Assembly: GCA_029891345.1 (NCBI GenBank)
Contig: CM057009.1
Coordinates: 295,803,966 to 295,867,965 of the forward strand
Direction: 5' to 3'
Length of the DNA: 64,000 nt
Source: Dryococelus australis
Taxonomy: Eukaryota > Arthropoda > Insecta > Phasmatodea > Phasmatidae
Shown here: one piece after another, positions 23,414-34,740 of the stretch
Layout of the letters: every line of letters starts with the position of its first letter
How positions within the stretch are numbered: the stretch's first letter is position 1
The notes under the pieces: generated by a model
Seen by the model: the letters and a program-made list of their open reading frames with translations, nothing else
The model's database searches: none
What the model was told of the DNA's origin: nothing
Translations under genes and position numbers: made by a program

Positions 23414-24814
23414 TTCGTTCGCGTGAGGAATTAACAAGCTTTCCTACTGGACACACCCGATCATCATTAACTAAACCAGCTACATCATATAATACGTAAT
23501 ACTCTAATACTACATTTGAACATGAACAACACCACGTATTAAAACAAAGCACTTGTGCTTTATATGTGTACATACATATATATTTTTAATGATTAATTTT
23601 TATAATTTTGTTTTTTACTTTAAAATATTATATCCATGTTAAATATAGTTTTTATGTATACAAGAATTAAATTTGTTATAATTTAAATTTTTATATTAAT
23701 TCAGTTTAAGTATATTATAACATTATTATTAAAATATTATATATACATTTGGTATACACAAAGCACTGTATAGCGAATTAATGTAAATTTATTCATATGT
23801 GTTAATTTCGATTTTAAATTAATATTTATTTAGTCAAATGCAATTTTGGTTTTTCTTACTGATCACTTTTTTCTCCACGAAATGTGGTAAAATTTCGGTT
23901 ATATACAACCATGCAGAAACTAAGCATTCTGCTTGTCCAATGTGTTTATCAGAATTATCGAGTTCTGCATTTTTGTATCTTTCACGCATTTAAGTACTAG
24001 ACATCCTACGAAAGATTGCTTACTATTTCATACCCCCTGAAATAGCAGAATTTTAATACATTTTTTCTTAATAAACTCTCTTATTAATATGGTATTGTGA
24101 CAGCGTTTTTCTCTAACATTACCGGAAAATCAGAAAGAATCATGTGCGTCCAATTGGTTTTGAAAAGAAGGGAGGGAGACTGTGATATTGGTCTGCTTTC
24201 GTGAAAGTTTAGTTTATTATCTTCCACTAGAACAACCGTGGCGATAAATGAGTTACACACCACTGTTAGTTCATCCTAACCTTCACCTTCGCGATTGTTT
24301 CGAAATTACTAGTATGAAGAAACCAATAGGGTTGGAATTGTGAGTTAGAAAAATGCTCAATTTTACACTCCAATCGGCGTCTCTTTAATTAGATTAATTG
24401 AGAAGATTTCGAACTCGAGGGTGTATAAGCAAAGCATTGCCCGGTAGCAAACAGCCACCGTTTTGAAAGTGTTAAATGGTGATCAAAAAGTGGAAAGTAG
24501 CGAGAATATTTTCTTTGAGAAACTTTCCAAAATTCGGGAGCTCCCTTCTCCTTTTGTGGTTGGATGATGCATTTAAGCTTTGTTGTTTGCATATGAGCGA
24601 CAAAGTTCAGTATTAGAGTGCAATATCGCTGTGCCAGGTGTACACAAAATTAATTGACTCGTAGCTTAAGTGAAACTTGTCATTAAATAATAACTCCAAA
24701 TAAAGAATTATCTGCTTACAACTTGGAACAAATTTTTACTATAACCAAAATCACTTTTAAGAATAGTCAAAGGTGCTACCAAATTAACATGCTAGTTAAA
24801 TCACACCCGCTTCC
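23414..24814. other. Very AT-rich, no gene seen
   Basis: 23560-23880 is almost wholly A and T, with many ATATA and TTAA words. 23880-24814 is ordinary unassigned sequence. Confidence 0.5.
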
Positions 24815-25042
24815 CTCCTTCACGGTGAATACGGTGGGGACTCGTCCATCAATCAACTCCAGGAGACTAACTTGCCAACGGCAGCCTGCCCAATAGGAAA
24901 TATTCCTTAACGTGCTACAGCCAATCAGATCAAAGGCCTGTTCACACAGCTTCGCGCTGCCAATGAACGAACGAGTTCAACTACATAAAAGAAACCGCCA
25001 CGACTTTCCACTTCTGTATACTAAGGTATTCTGTGCCCTAGT
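24815..25042 (-). mobile_element. MITE-D-like partial copy
   Basis: Shares ATCAATCAACTCC ... CTAACTTGCCA with 46509-46536 and CCAATAGGAAATATTCC, AGCCAATCAGATCAAAG and CTGCCAATGAACGA with the same copy. It ends near TTCTGTATACTAAGGTATTC, a weak match to the family end. Three CCAAT boxes are intact. Confidence 0.6.
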
Positions 25043-25473
25043 CAAAACGCGCAAAGCGGATTCGGTCCGAAATTCGAACATTAGCAACTTCCAGCCACAT
25101 TTTGTTCACTTGATGCAATGAATTCGTGCTTGTGCGTGATAAAATTGTTAATTTTCTAGCTATGGCAAATGGTAGATTCCTTGTTTACTTAATAGCTAAC
25201 ACTACAGTAAAGTGTTTAAAAATTAAGAATGGCCAAATAATTCCTGACTCGGAGTTTTTAAATAAATATAATTTTTATAGCGTAGTGGTAGAATGCAAAT
25301 ATATTAAAGAATATTATAATCTGTAATGAATAATATTTTCGCGTGTAGTTAAGTTAACGAAAGAACTATTAAATTATTTACATTTACACCAAAACCATGC
25401 GTAATTTTACATTAATTAATACATATATATGATAATAAATAGAGGTGTAATTTTATTAGTTTACATTTAGCGA

Positions 25474-26185
25474 GCGGTGATGCCAAACCTTGCAGCATCC
25501 TGTGAGTGTCAGTACCATTGGCAGAGAGCTGCGCGACGCAGGACTGCACGCACGCAACTTGTTACAACGACTGCCCTTGAAATAACACCAACGTCGCCCA
25601 CAGACTACGAGTAGAATGGTGTCGTGAACGACTGACACGTGACCATGCAGAACGGCAGAGGGTAGTCTCCAGTGGCGATTCCCACTTTGGTCTCGGATGT
25701 GACCACCAACGCATCCGTGCGTGGGGGAGATGTGGACAACGCCAAGATAGACGATTGGTTTTTTTGCTGTCACCCACCACACACGCAGACAGCCTGATGT
25801 CGTGGTTTGGGGTACAACTTGATGCAATGCCCGATCGCCGTTGGTCTTTATCGCAGGCACTTTTGCAGCCCACGTTACGATCATGAGGTCCTGCTGTGTT
25901 CCAATAGCACAACGCTCATCCTCATACATCGGCAGTCCCAAGAGAGTGCCTTCAAGCCATGGATGCTCTGTTATGGCCAGCCGCATCGCCAGACCTCCAC
26001 CCAATTTAAAAAACATGCGGCCGCTGCATCGCTACTCAGCCCATACCACAAAATTTACAGAAAATGAGGGCGAATATTCGAGCTGCATGGGATGGATTAT
26101 CACAGGACACCATTAGCAGTCTCTAAAACTCCACACAGCGGCATCTGTTGCAATGTATTCGCAAACATGGCGGCCTGGTGTATTA
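25474..26185 (+). pseudogene. Tc1-type transposase relic with all catalytic residues lost
   Basis: The plus strand reads SVSTIGRELRDAGLHARNLL, then after a frame change near 25580 RLRVEWCRERLTRDHAERQR and VVSSGDSHFGLGCD. Later come CGQRQDRRLVFLL, HNAHPHTSAVPRECLQAMDA, LLWPAASPDLHPI, MRANIRAAWDGLSQDTISSL and KHGGLVYY. These are the ordered blocks of Tc1-group transposases (WC..R, FSDESRF, QQDNARPH, WPA.SPDL.PIEH). At the catalytic sites the first Asp is Gly (SGDSHF), the second is His after a stop codon, and the Glu after SPDLHPI is a stop. The enzyme cannot act. The N-terminal DNA-binding domain is mostly missing. Flanking termini were not found. Confidence 0.85.
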
Positions 26186-27608
26186 CTGACAGGCGTGTGT
26201 AGGTATAGCGTATTAAATATTGCTCATGTCACCAGTCTCAATTTGTAATCATTTGTTGTTTGTTGGTCACTTTTGCCTTTCTTCCGAATAGCAATGCAAA
26301 CCTACACTTCCTTGTTGGTGCAATTATTTTTTGACGATGAGTGTACATGTAAATTATGTAACTTTTGAAATTTTGATTATGGCTTGAGGCACTCGAACTT
26401 GAGTTGAAGTCCGTGTTTTTATAACAAACCTTCTCTCGCAAATCAGATTTTCTTCCTTCCGTGTCCAGCTCTATCGCAATCCCTTCACACTTGTATTCGC
26501 TACCGCTTGTTTTTGGCACATTTTTTGGTTTTGTGATGGATTTTTCAGTTCCTTGGATGCTAGTGATCAGTAATAAACTTTGAAATTTTCGTTGCTATTT
26601 ATTCGCAAGTATTAAACTCGCGTGTATTTTAAAAATTTGTGTCACTGAACCTTTATTCATTTGACACGCTATGGGAACTCTGCGCCAGAGAACAAGCGTT
26701 TAATAATGATGTGACCATATCACGAGTACTTTTACTTCCATTGCCTCAACAGCGGAATAACATACGGAGCCGGTTGCAGTATACATACAATTAACAAATA
26801 TATTGTCACCCGATTTCAACACGGTTTAAGAACGTCTCAAAAATTAGTTAATTAGCACGATATTTTCAACCGCTGGGGTTTTCACATATAGTTACTCAGC
26901 CTGGTTTTGATATGGGCTCTTAAATAAAAGCATTTTTTTTAAATATAATTGTTTTACCTGTGTTACATGATAATACTGTTGCTTCGTATTTTTTGTCACA
27001 GTTCTGTTTCATAACCTGCGCAGGCAAATGTAAAAAGTTTAATGAAATTTTCAACGTAAGTGAACATCATCAGGCATGGAAAACAACGTAAGTTTGGTTG
27101 CTGTCTAAGTCGTCCTCGGTAGTTTGCAAACGCAACAAGCGACGGAGTTGTAAATCACTGTCTTCCTGAAAGCGATAATGTACAAACTGTTGTATACTAC
27201 GAGCGCAGCGAACTCATTTGACCGTCTGGGGGGAAAAAATGGCTTTATGTTAAAGGAAAAATATTTGACCACGTTTGTGACAGAACCTGCTATATCGTAT
27301 AACTGGCGCTTGGCATGGCCTAGCTTGGCCCGCAGAACACTTAACATAACCTCGCCTCGTGCTTATTTCACACATATTCAATAAGGCTACCGGTTTCTAG
27401 CGAGAATGCTTACACACAGGCTAGACTGCCATGAAATACGCCCATGCCTGCTTATTTACGTTGGCTATTGTCCATTTGTCTATGGGAGAGACATTTTCTT
27501 ACATTGCCTGACTAATCAGAGTTGACTTACTCAAAAACTGAACGCCCGTGATTCCTGCGCGGACACATATGGCGCGTAGCTATCAAAATCATCCATCAAC
27601 TAGAGAGC
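26186..27608. other. No gene seen
   Basis: Unassigned. The segment 26655-26695 (TTTGACACGCT ... AACTCTGCGCC) resembles 415-450. Frames of 80-93 residues (26238-26519, 27105-27347) have no recognisable content. Confidence 0.45.
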
Positions 27609-27871
27609 CTATCATTTCGCGTTATAAAACGGCACCAGGCTAGATTTCACATTACTCTATTTACAGGAGCAGATGTCACTGTCTGCAGCCGCAGTCAGAG
27701 CTCAGTGTCATGTTCAGCTCGCACACACGGAGTTAAGTCACCCGAGTGCTGAATGTATACTACTGGTTCATACTTCACCATGCCATGGCTGATGAGCGGA
27801 GTACGATAATATGTGTGAAACTGACAAATACTTGTGTGAAACCTGGCATGTTACCAGATTATAACTTGGGA
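27609..27871 (+). mobile_element. MITE-E copy
   Basis: Begins CCTATCATTTCGCGTTATAA and ends near CAGATTATAACTTGGGACAG. The interior GAGTGCTGAATGTATACTAC and GGCTGATGAGCGGAG matches 18620-18960. Confidence 0.6.
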
Positions 27872-28403
27872 CAGGAAAAATTTCGCGTGTTAATACCACC
27901 TGTTGGCTAAACTTCACGCTGCTGTGTATTTTCGAGCCTCAGTTTTCTGTCCATTGGTTTCTGTCCCAGTGTGAAGCCAGTTTTACCTCAGACCAGGTGG
28001 CATGGGATTTGGTGCTTGTTTCCTTGTATAGGCTGTTCACGGTAAAGTGAGCACTTTTGACGCCCTAGTTACTTTTTCCTATTAGCCATTTTTTTATCCT
28101 TTAATCACTTTTTTAAACAAATATTGCAATGTAAGTAATAGACATTCTGTGTATATTTCACTGTAGTCGGGAGTTAACGTCTAAGAAACACAATAAAATA
28201 TATTTATTGGCAATTATTCCAAATGAGAGGGCTTCCAAAAGGGCTCACTTTACCGTGAATAGCCTATAGGATTCTGTTATTTACTAAGAGTTCACCTGGG
28301 TGTGTCTAATAAACTGTGATACATTTGCAAACATAACAGAAAAGTAAACGTGGTTGGTGTGTAGCTTGTCCTAAAACTAATTCGCGAAATTTCCCAGTCT
28401 CAA
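27872..28403 (+). mobile_element. MITE-F copy split by MITE-A
   Basis: The left end contains GGGACAGGAAAAATTTCGCG (from 27866). The inverse of the right end is GAGACTGGGAAATTTCGCGA. MITE-A at 28030-28265 separates the halves. The left half holds CAGACCAGGTGGCATGGGAT. The right half holds CTTGTCCTAAAACTAATTCG. The exact left edge against the preceding MITE-E is uncertain. Confidence 0.55.
28030..28265 (+). mobile_element. MITE-A reference copy, short form
   Basis: Begins AGGCTGTTCACGGTAAAGTG (then AGCACTTTTGA) and ends GGCTCACTTTACCGTGAATA (then GCCTA), a near-perfect inverted pair of about 28 bp. TATA-type sequence adjoins both ends, compatible with a TA duplication. 236 bp, no coding capacity. 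Confidence 0.85.
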
Positions 28404-28413
28404 ATTATAACTA

Positions 28414-28649
28414 GACACATGAAAAATACGCGAGTTGAATGATCTGCAGGCTAGACTCTGCAGTCTTATGTACAAATATGCCGATGTCAACTGCACATAG
28501 GTTGTTTGCTGTCACAGTGGAAGGCGATAATTGAACACCGTTCACCGGCAGGTGTCAATCACCATGTGGACCAACGGCTGAAGGTATACAAACGCACGTG
28601 TTTTGAATTCTAGCTTGTCCCGAAATGAATCCGCGAATTCTTCAGGCTT
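28414..28649 (+). mobile_element. MITE-B copy
   Basis: Begins GACACATGAAAAATACGCGA and ends GCGAATTCTTCAGGCTT, with TA on each side. The interior is collinear with 18190-18426. Confidence 0.85.
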
Positions 28650-28928
28650 TAACTATAACGCAAAGTTAAAGGATCTCTAGCCATGACTAAATTGGATCTG
28701 AGCTAAAGAGTTTTGGAGTACAAATAGTCGTAGACCTTTTCTTAAAAAACAGGTGACCTTAATTTCCACAATATTGTTCAATTAATTGGCTGTGTTGCTA
28801 TTAGTTATATTTTCGAATTTTGTAATTTCCATTTGAATTATGGACGTTTTTAATTGGAACCCAACAGCAGCCAGTTGTTCAGCATGCAATGCTGTTACTT
28901 TTTGTATGATCGGCTTCGCTTATACCTA
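28650..28928. other. Linker between two inverted MITE-B copies
   Basis: About 280 bp of AT-rich DNA. The MITE-B copies on either side face in opposite orientations, giving a large inverted repeat. Confidence 0.5.
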
Positions 28929-29163
28929 GATACCTGAAGAATTCGCGGATTCATTTTGGGACAAGCTAGAATTCAAAACATGTACGTTTATATAACTTTA
29001 GCCATTGATCCACACGGTGTTTCATACCTTTTGGAAAATGGTGTCCATTTTTCACCTTCCACTGTGACAGCAGACAACCAATGTATAGTTGATATCGACA
29101 TATTTGTACATAAGGCTGTAGTCTAGCCTGCAGTTTATTGTACTCGCGAATTTTTCATGCCTC
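28929..29163 (-). mobile_element. MITE-B copy, inverted
   Basis: Begins GATACCTGAAGAATTCGCGG after TA and ends CGCGAATTTTTCATGCCTC before TA. Most interior positions match the inverse of the 28414 copy. Confidence 0.85.
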
Positions 29164-30116
29164 TATTATACTAGATAAATGTGAAATAATTATTTCAAAT
29201 CTAAAAAACTCAGGAGTTCGTATCATATACAGTAGAGCTTCTTAAAACCATGTCTAAATCAATGTTTAACATCGTCAGAATGAAATAAAAATAATCTTAA
29301 AATGTTACTGATATATAATCCAATCCATAACGGGAAATAATAAACATATCATCCTCGAATTACTTTACTAAATAGTTGTTTCGAATGGGACACGCATTCG
29401 TTTGTAAAAGTAGCTCCAGTTATATACGTATTAAGCATTTGATGTCGGGTAAACTAACATAGAGGTGGTTTGGTAATTTGTTAGTTTCGAAGTTCACAGA
29501 TAGCAAGACGCAAATTACGAAAAGAAAGTCGTCGAATTCGCAGACGAAATCGGCTACCTAACCATTTTGCTTCCAACAAGGTGGCCATTGGGACACGGTT
29601 TAGTGTTCTGAGAAGGGGCGCCTGTCATTGGCTTTCCGCCGCCACACAGCTGTCTTTGAACACCGGGGATCCGGTTAGGGATCTTCGAGGTGCAGTACAC
29701 GTGGTGAACTTTGTGAGTTTTCACACGGTACTCCCGTTTATACGCTCCCGCATGCCGACGTCTACCCTCCAAAGCAGTGAATTCGCCTGCAGATCTGTTC
29801 AAACTGCTCTGCTTGGATAAGTAAACTCTACTAGTCATTTTGATTGCTGTTATGCACTGATTAAACATCGATTTCTATGGAATCCTGTGTTACTTTCAGG
29901 GGCCTGGCAATAAAACCTCAGTGTATTCTACTGGTTCGCCAGTAGATACCAGCCCGTCAACTGAAGTTTCAGAACATTAATTCTAATGACTGAAGTTACT
30001 AATTCAGATTTAGAGTTCGGGCTGGCGTGGACAATCGCCGTCCCCGCAGCAGGATACAACATATTTTCCTCTTATCCGCCATGCCTGCAATGTGAGAAAT
30101 GTCTGATTATTAGAAA
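29164..30116. other. No gene seen
   Basis: A moderately GC-rich patch (29560-29830) is open in both directions (79 and 104 residues), but neither product is recognisable. Confidence 0.45.
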
Positions 30117-30375
30117 CTATGAAATTTCGTATTGTAATTTGGTGACATGCTAGGTGTCACACAATTACACGTTAGTGTCACATAATTCATTAGACCTCCA
30201 CACATCAGACACAGCGTGGAGAAGTGTGAACCAGTCGTGTACATTCAGCACTCGGGTGGGTTAATTCCGTGTGGGCGAGCCGAACAGCAGAGTGAGCTCG
30301 GACTGTATGATCTGTGTTCGGGTATATATAGTATTGTGAGGTCTAGCCTGACGCATTTCTTATAACGCGAAGTGA
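30117..30375 (-). mobile_element. MITE-E copy, inverted
   Basis: Begins CTATGAAATTTCGTATTGTA. The inverse of its end is CTATCACTTCGCGTTATAAG. The interior CATTCAGCACTCGGGTGGGT and GAGTGAGCTCGG matches the inverse of 18590-18650. Confidence 0.65.
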
Positions 30376-30700
30376 TAGCGTGCTTATTTATGATGTCTTT
30401 GATTAAATTACATGTGCTGTATGTTTATTAAAAGTAATACTTTTGTGAAACGCTGTGTCTCTCGCGATATTTAACACATTCAGTCCCACTCCTTACAATG
30501 GTCTACATGTTGCACAGGTAGGACATATTTGGACAGCGCTGTACCCAAGCGAGGCTCAGTGCACAATTACCTGCACTGCGGTTACCTGATCCGTAAACCT
30601 TGATAAAGCTCCAGGCTGTGACTGCTTCGTATCACTGTCGGCGACACGCAAAACCTAAAGAAAAGGGCAGGAAAATTTCGGAAATTCATTTCAGGAAAAG

Positions 30701-30971
30701 GGGCTACGGTAGCTGAGTGGTTATCCTGTTCGCCTTCCACTAAGGCGAACTGGTTTCAGTCCCCACCCGGGTCACTCGGCGATTTTCGCATCATGTGAGA
30801 ATCGTGACGGACGATGCCGCTGGTCGGCGGGTTTGCTCGGGGATCTCCCGTTTCCCCAACCTTGGATTCCGGTGCTGCTCCATACTCGCGCCGCTTCACC
30901 CTCATCGGCTCTCAAGACCTCACTGTTAACGAGTCGCCCAAACCCTTTCACTCACTTACTCACTCACTTCA
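30701..30971 (+). mobile_element. SINE-1 copy e
   Basis: Head GGGCTACGGTAGCTGAGTGG, B-box GGTTTCAGTCC, full body and a clean tail CACTCACTTACTCACTCACT. TTCAGGAAAAG before and TTCAGGCCAAG after it look like a slightly decayed target duplication. Confidence 0.9.
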
Positions 30972-31125
30972 GGCCAAGATAGACGTCCAACACGTGTTCA
31001 TTGAAGTCACCTTTGCAACTGGTTCACAACTCATTAGACACGCTCTGGAAGACACTTAGCCAGTAGCAGAATTGTAAAGAAACATGTAACGAGTGCCATA
31101 CTGCCAGGTATGGAGTAAAATTGTA

Positions 31126-31417
31126 GAGCTAGTGATTTTTCGCGAAAAAAATATGAGTACACGGCAGACTTCAATACTACAAGCACCCAACAGCAGTTTG
31201 TCTATTGCTATTGGTTGCTGTCTGCTTGAAAAGGTGTTGTCATGTTTGACCTGGCCACTTAGAATTCGGCAACATCGGCACGGCTCCTACGTGATTCGTG
31301 TGAAGACAGTTAACACGTGTCAAAAAGTAATTCAGCCAATCATGATAGGTAAACGACTCTGCAGTGTTTTGAAATATAACTTGTCTTGATATATTTTCGC
31401 GAAATTTCACTACCCCC
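31126..31417 (+). mobile_element. MITE-C reference copy with TA duplication
   Basis: Left end GAGCTAGTGATTTTTCGCGA. The inverse of the right end is GGGGGTAGTGAAATTTCGCG. TA at 31124-31125 and 31418-31419. The interior has CTATTGCTATTGGTTGCTGT, ACACGTGTCAAAAAGTAATT and CAGCCAATCATGA. 292 bp. Confidence 0.85.
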
Positions 31418-31816
31418 TAGGCTACTCTCCACAGCAGCAGTCAATAAACAAAGGTATGTGGCTCGAGTGTACACAGGACTATGCACTCTAAATCAGAATC
31501 AATGATATCAATCAGTGAAATAACGTTCACTGAACGTCAGGTGATAAGCTACTGCTGACCGGCGAATAAAGCAAATTAACTGGGAACAAGTGATTCATAA
31601 CAGTGACATTCTTGACCTTCAGAAGGAAATCGCAAATAAGTAAGTGAAGTTCAACCTTTCTATAAATTAGTTATCTAGAACTGATTACCAGTTGCTCAAT
31701 TTTCACGTATATGGCTGATATGGCTCAATTCTCACTTATTCAAGTTTAGAGTGTGGGAGTAGTCAACAGCTCATCGAACTTGTGAAATTATCCTATCCCT
31801 GCCTACAGCTCATTAG
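31418..31816. other. Linker between two MITE-C copies, no gene seen
   Basis: About 400 bp of unassigned AT-rich DNA. Confidence 0.45.
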
Positions 31817-32099
31817 AAGAGCTAGTATTTGTTCTAAAAAAAAGTACATGGTTGTCTTCATTATTATAAGCACCCAAAAGTAGTTTGTCTATTGCCATTG
31901 GTTGCTGTCTGCTTGAGAAGGCGTTTTCATATTTGACCGAAACACTCAGAATTCGGCAACATTGGCACGGTTCCTACGTGATTCGTGTGCAGACACTTAA
32001 CACGTGACAAACAAATAATTCAGCCAATCAAGATACGTAAACGACCCTACAGTGTTTGAAATGTATCTTGTCTTGAAATATGTTCGCAAAATAACTTTA
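31817..32099 (+). mobile_element. MITE-C second copy
   Basis: Collinear with the 31126 copy (GTTTGTCTATTGCCATTGGT, ACACGTGACAAACAAATAAT). Its termini are more decayed: GAGCTAGTATTTGTTC on the left and ATGTTCGCAAAATAAC on the right. Confidence 0.8.
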
Positions 32100-32112
32100 G
32101 CGCCACTTATTA

Positions 32113-32352
32113 GCAAAGACGTGAAAAATTCGCGAGTACAATGACCTGCAGGCTAGACTCTACAATCTTATGTACAAATATGCCGATATCAACTGCACAT
32201 TGGTTGTCTGCTGTCACAGTGGAAAGCGACAATTGGACACCTTTCTCCAGGACGTATCAAACACAGTGTGGACCAATGTCTAAAGTTATATAAACGATCG
32301 TGTATTGAATTCTATCTTGTCCCAAAATGAATTCACGAATTATTTAGGTATC
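32113..32352 (+). mobile_element. MITE-B copy next to MITE-C
   Basis: Contains AAAGACGTGAAAAATTCGCG at the left and ACGAATTATTTAGGTATC at the right, with TA at the edges. Only about 13 bp separate it from the preceding MITE-C. Confidence 0.8.
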
Positions 32353-32378
32353 TACTTATTAGCTGTGATGAGATAACA

Positions 32379-32688
32379 AGTACTTTGTCACAGACCACTT
32401 TAAATTGCAGAAACGGAACAGCCGCTTGTACCACGAACTGCAGCCTCACACGCCAACAAAATGGCGGTACTTGCCAGAAGCATGGCGGAGAGCCGTTTGC
32501 CGATCAGCGTCTGGTAATTTCCTACTCAGGCGGCTGCCCAGCCAGTAGGGAATTTTTCGAGCACGCAGTAGCCAATGAAACACAAGGGGTGTTCCAGAGC
32601 CTCGCACAGCCAATGGGTGCGCCCACATAGAAAGAATCGGCATGACAATTCCATTCTGTATGCTTAACTATTTTGTCACTTTGTCTGC
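32379..32688 (-). mobile_element. MITE-D copy
   Basis: Contains CACGCCAACAAAATGGCGGT, AGCCAGTAGGGAATTTTTCG, AGTAGCCAATGAAACAC and ACAGCCAATGGG, in the same order as 46440-46640. The ends (TTGTCACAGACC and TTTTGTCACTTTGTC) are weak matches to the family termini. Confidence 0.65.
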
Positions 32689-34551
32689 TTAAATACGCAT
32701 TTTAAACGATGAATTAAAGTGAGACCGGAAGTTTTTTTCTTCTTCTTCTTTCACATGAGCGGCTTCTATGTGTTCAGTGTGAGTTCCTGGGATCGACTGA
32801 CCAGATCGTTGAACCGCTCTTGTGCTAGGTGCAGTTTTCCTTAGCAAATCTCCACCATATACTGTCGACATATCATGACCTTTACAGTTGTGCTACTGAG
32901 CTGCCTATCTTTCTCCCGTCTCACGACCTAATATATATATCCATACACAACACCATTATAGTTCCTACAATCGCTAAAAATTAAATCGAGGAAATAATTT
33001 TGGCTTCGGTTAGAAATCCATTTTTATGATCTATCCTTGCAAATTTTGTACATATTTCGAAACCACATTATTAAATTTACGTGTGGCTACACTCTTAAAA
33101 AATACTTCCGAGTTTTCTGTACAGCAAAGAAAATCATTTCTTTGAGACTGTTTTGTTTACAGTAACAATATTTCTTTGATTCAAAAAGAAGGTTAGAGAA
33201 ACATTGGTGTCCTGTTAATAGCTGTTTTCTTTATGTTTTATTTTCATAGCAATATTACCTTTCTTTATAAGCCAAGATAAACACATTATTCCAGCTGCTT
33301 TTGTTCACAGTAAATAACAATTAATTAGTACCAAAGGTAGGCGAGGTCATTATAGACGGTGTAAGTTGCACAGGGAAGAGGGATTGGGGTAGGATTGGGT
33401 AGGAATCGGCCATGGCCTTTTTTACTTAACACCAAAAGTAACGGTTCAGCGAGGTAGAAGGTTTCCTGTTTTACATCGTAATTCTCAGTACGTAACTGTT
33501 GTTTCGACGCCAAAAGTTCGTATACCGATATATTCTGCAGTTACGTCACTGTAACTGAGCAAATTTGCAGTTCACCTGCAGACGTTTAATGTCATTATCC
33601 ATATCACTAACCTCACTTCTTCCCAAGATGCGACGTTATGTTCTGGCCCATGTTCCTACCATGCTTACCCTGCCTATCAAATGTAATACGAACACAATAG
33701 GACATGGTGATCGTATTTTAAAGGACGTTCGACTAATAACACGTTGGGTGATGGGTTCGAGTCTCGGAGCAGTCCTAGTATAATTTTTTTAAATATAATT
33801 TTTAAATATTTGTTACTTCTCTCTTATTTCTTAATCACGGTCGTTTATCAGACCAAATCATTTTCTTTAGAGTTAAACCGAAACTACCGCAAAGAAGTTT
33901 TCTGAAATAATGTAACGACAATGCAGGGTTATCATAGTCATTACTATATATACTATATACTGCTGTCTGCATGAAATGCCATTTTCCGTATCACGTAATC
34001 CGTTTAAATGATTTCGCGTGATTATCAAAATTTCACGAAGCCTAAGTGAACAGGAATGACTGGCACGTGCATATATCACACTTATGCATTACTGGCATGG
34101 ACGTGACTGTCATAAGGCATAAATCCTGGGTGAATAGGCATTATTTACTTGTACATAGAACACATAAATACATTTACAGTCCTTCATGTGACTATTAAAT
34201 GTCGTAACGTCCCACTGGATAGGTATGACTGACACATGCATACATAAAACGTGTAACTTACATTTATTTGCCACACTAAGTCAACATACTTTTATAATAA
34301 AGATGAATATAAATCAACAACAAACGTATTCCTGAGCTTATAAAATACTGCGTAAATATCAACACTGTCTGAAACATTGGTATCTAGTGATATATAAAAC
34401 ATCAGATAAAATCATTTTTACGCACGTGAATCATATAACACTGGCCAACTGATTTTTACTTCAGTGATGGATGAGGATTTTTAAAACATTAAAATTCGAG
34501 TACTGGTTTAAATGGTTAACTTATCGATACATTTATTTAATATTTTCTTCG
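32689..34551. other. No gene seen apart from a tRNA-like relic
   Basis: AT-rich intergenic or intronic DNA. Short open frames are unrecognised. The tRNA-like relic at 33698-33777 is listed separately. Confidence 0.45.
33698..33777 (+). tRNA. tRNA-like relic or SINE head (weak)
   Basis: TAGGAC at 33698 can pair with GTCCTA at 33772, like an acceptor stem 80 nt apart. A B-box-like GGGTTCGAGTC lies at about 33753 in the right place, and GACTAATAACA could be a degenerate anticodon arm. The T-stem pairs poorly and no clear A-box is seen, so this is more likely a tRNA pseudogene or the head of a third SINE family than a working tRNA. Confidence 0.3.
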
Positions 34552-34740
34552 CCGACCTCCTGTGACGCAGTCGGTTGATGCGCCGCCGATCTGGGTGCGG
34601 GATGTTCTGGGTTCGAATCCTTGGCAAGTCATGGGTATTAGTTTAAGTTGTCATAAGTAAGTTTGTAAAGCTGTCCCCTGATGAGCATTCACGCATAACA
34701 CCGGGGGACGTTAATAAGCCCTTTGCAATTAATTAATCAA
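34552..34740 (+). mobile_element. SINE-2 copy 1
   Basis: tRNA-like head GACCTCCTGTGACGCAGTCG with B-box GGGTTCGAATCC, then body ATGGGTATTAGTTTAAGTTG and 3' block CGGGGGACGTTAATAAGCCC, ending in AATTAATTAATC. GTCCCC (34673) and GGGGAC (34703) can form a hairpin stem near the 3' end, conserved in the other copies. Confidence 0.85.

Noticed and set aside
25456-26016. 186-residue open frame on the minus strand
   Set aside because: It is the antisense of the Tc1-type relic. The transposase blocks read on the plus strand.
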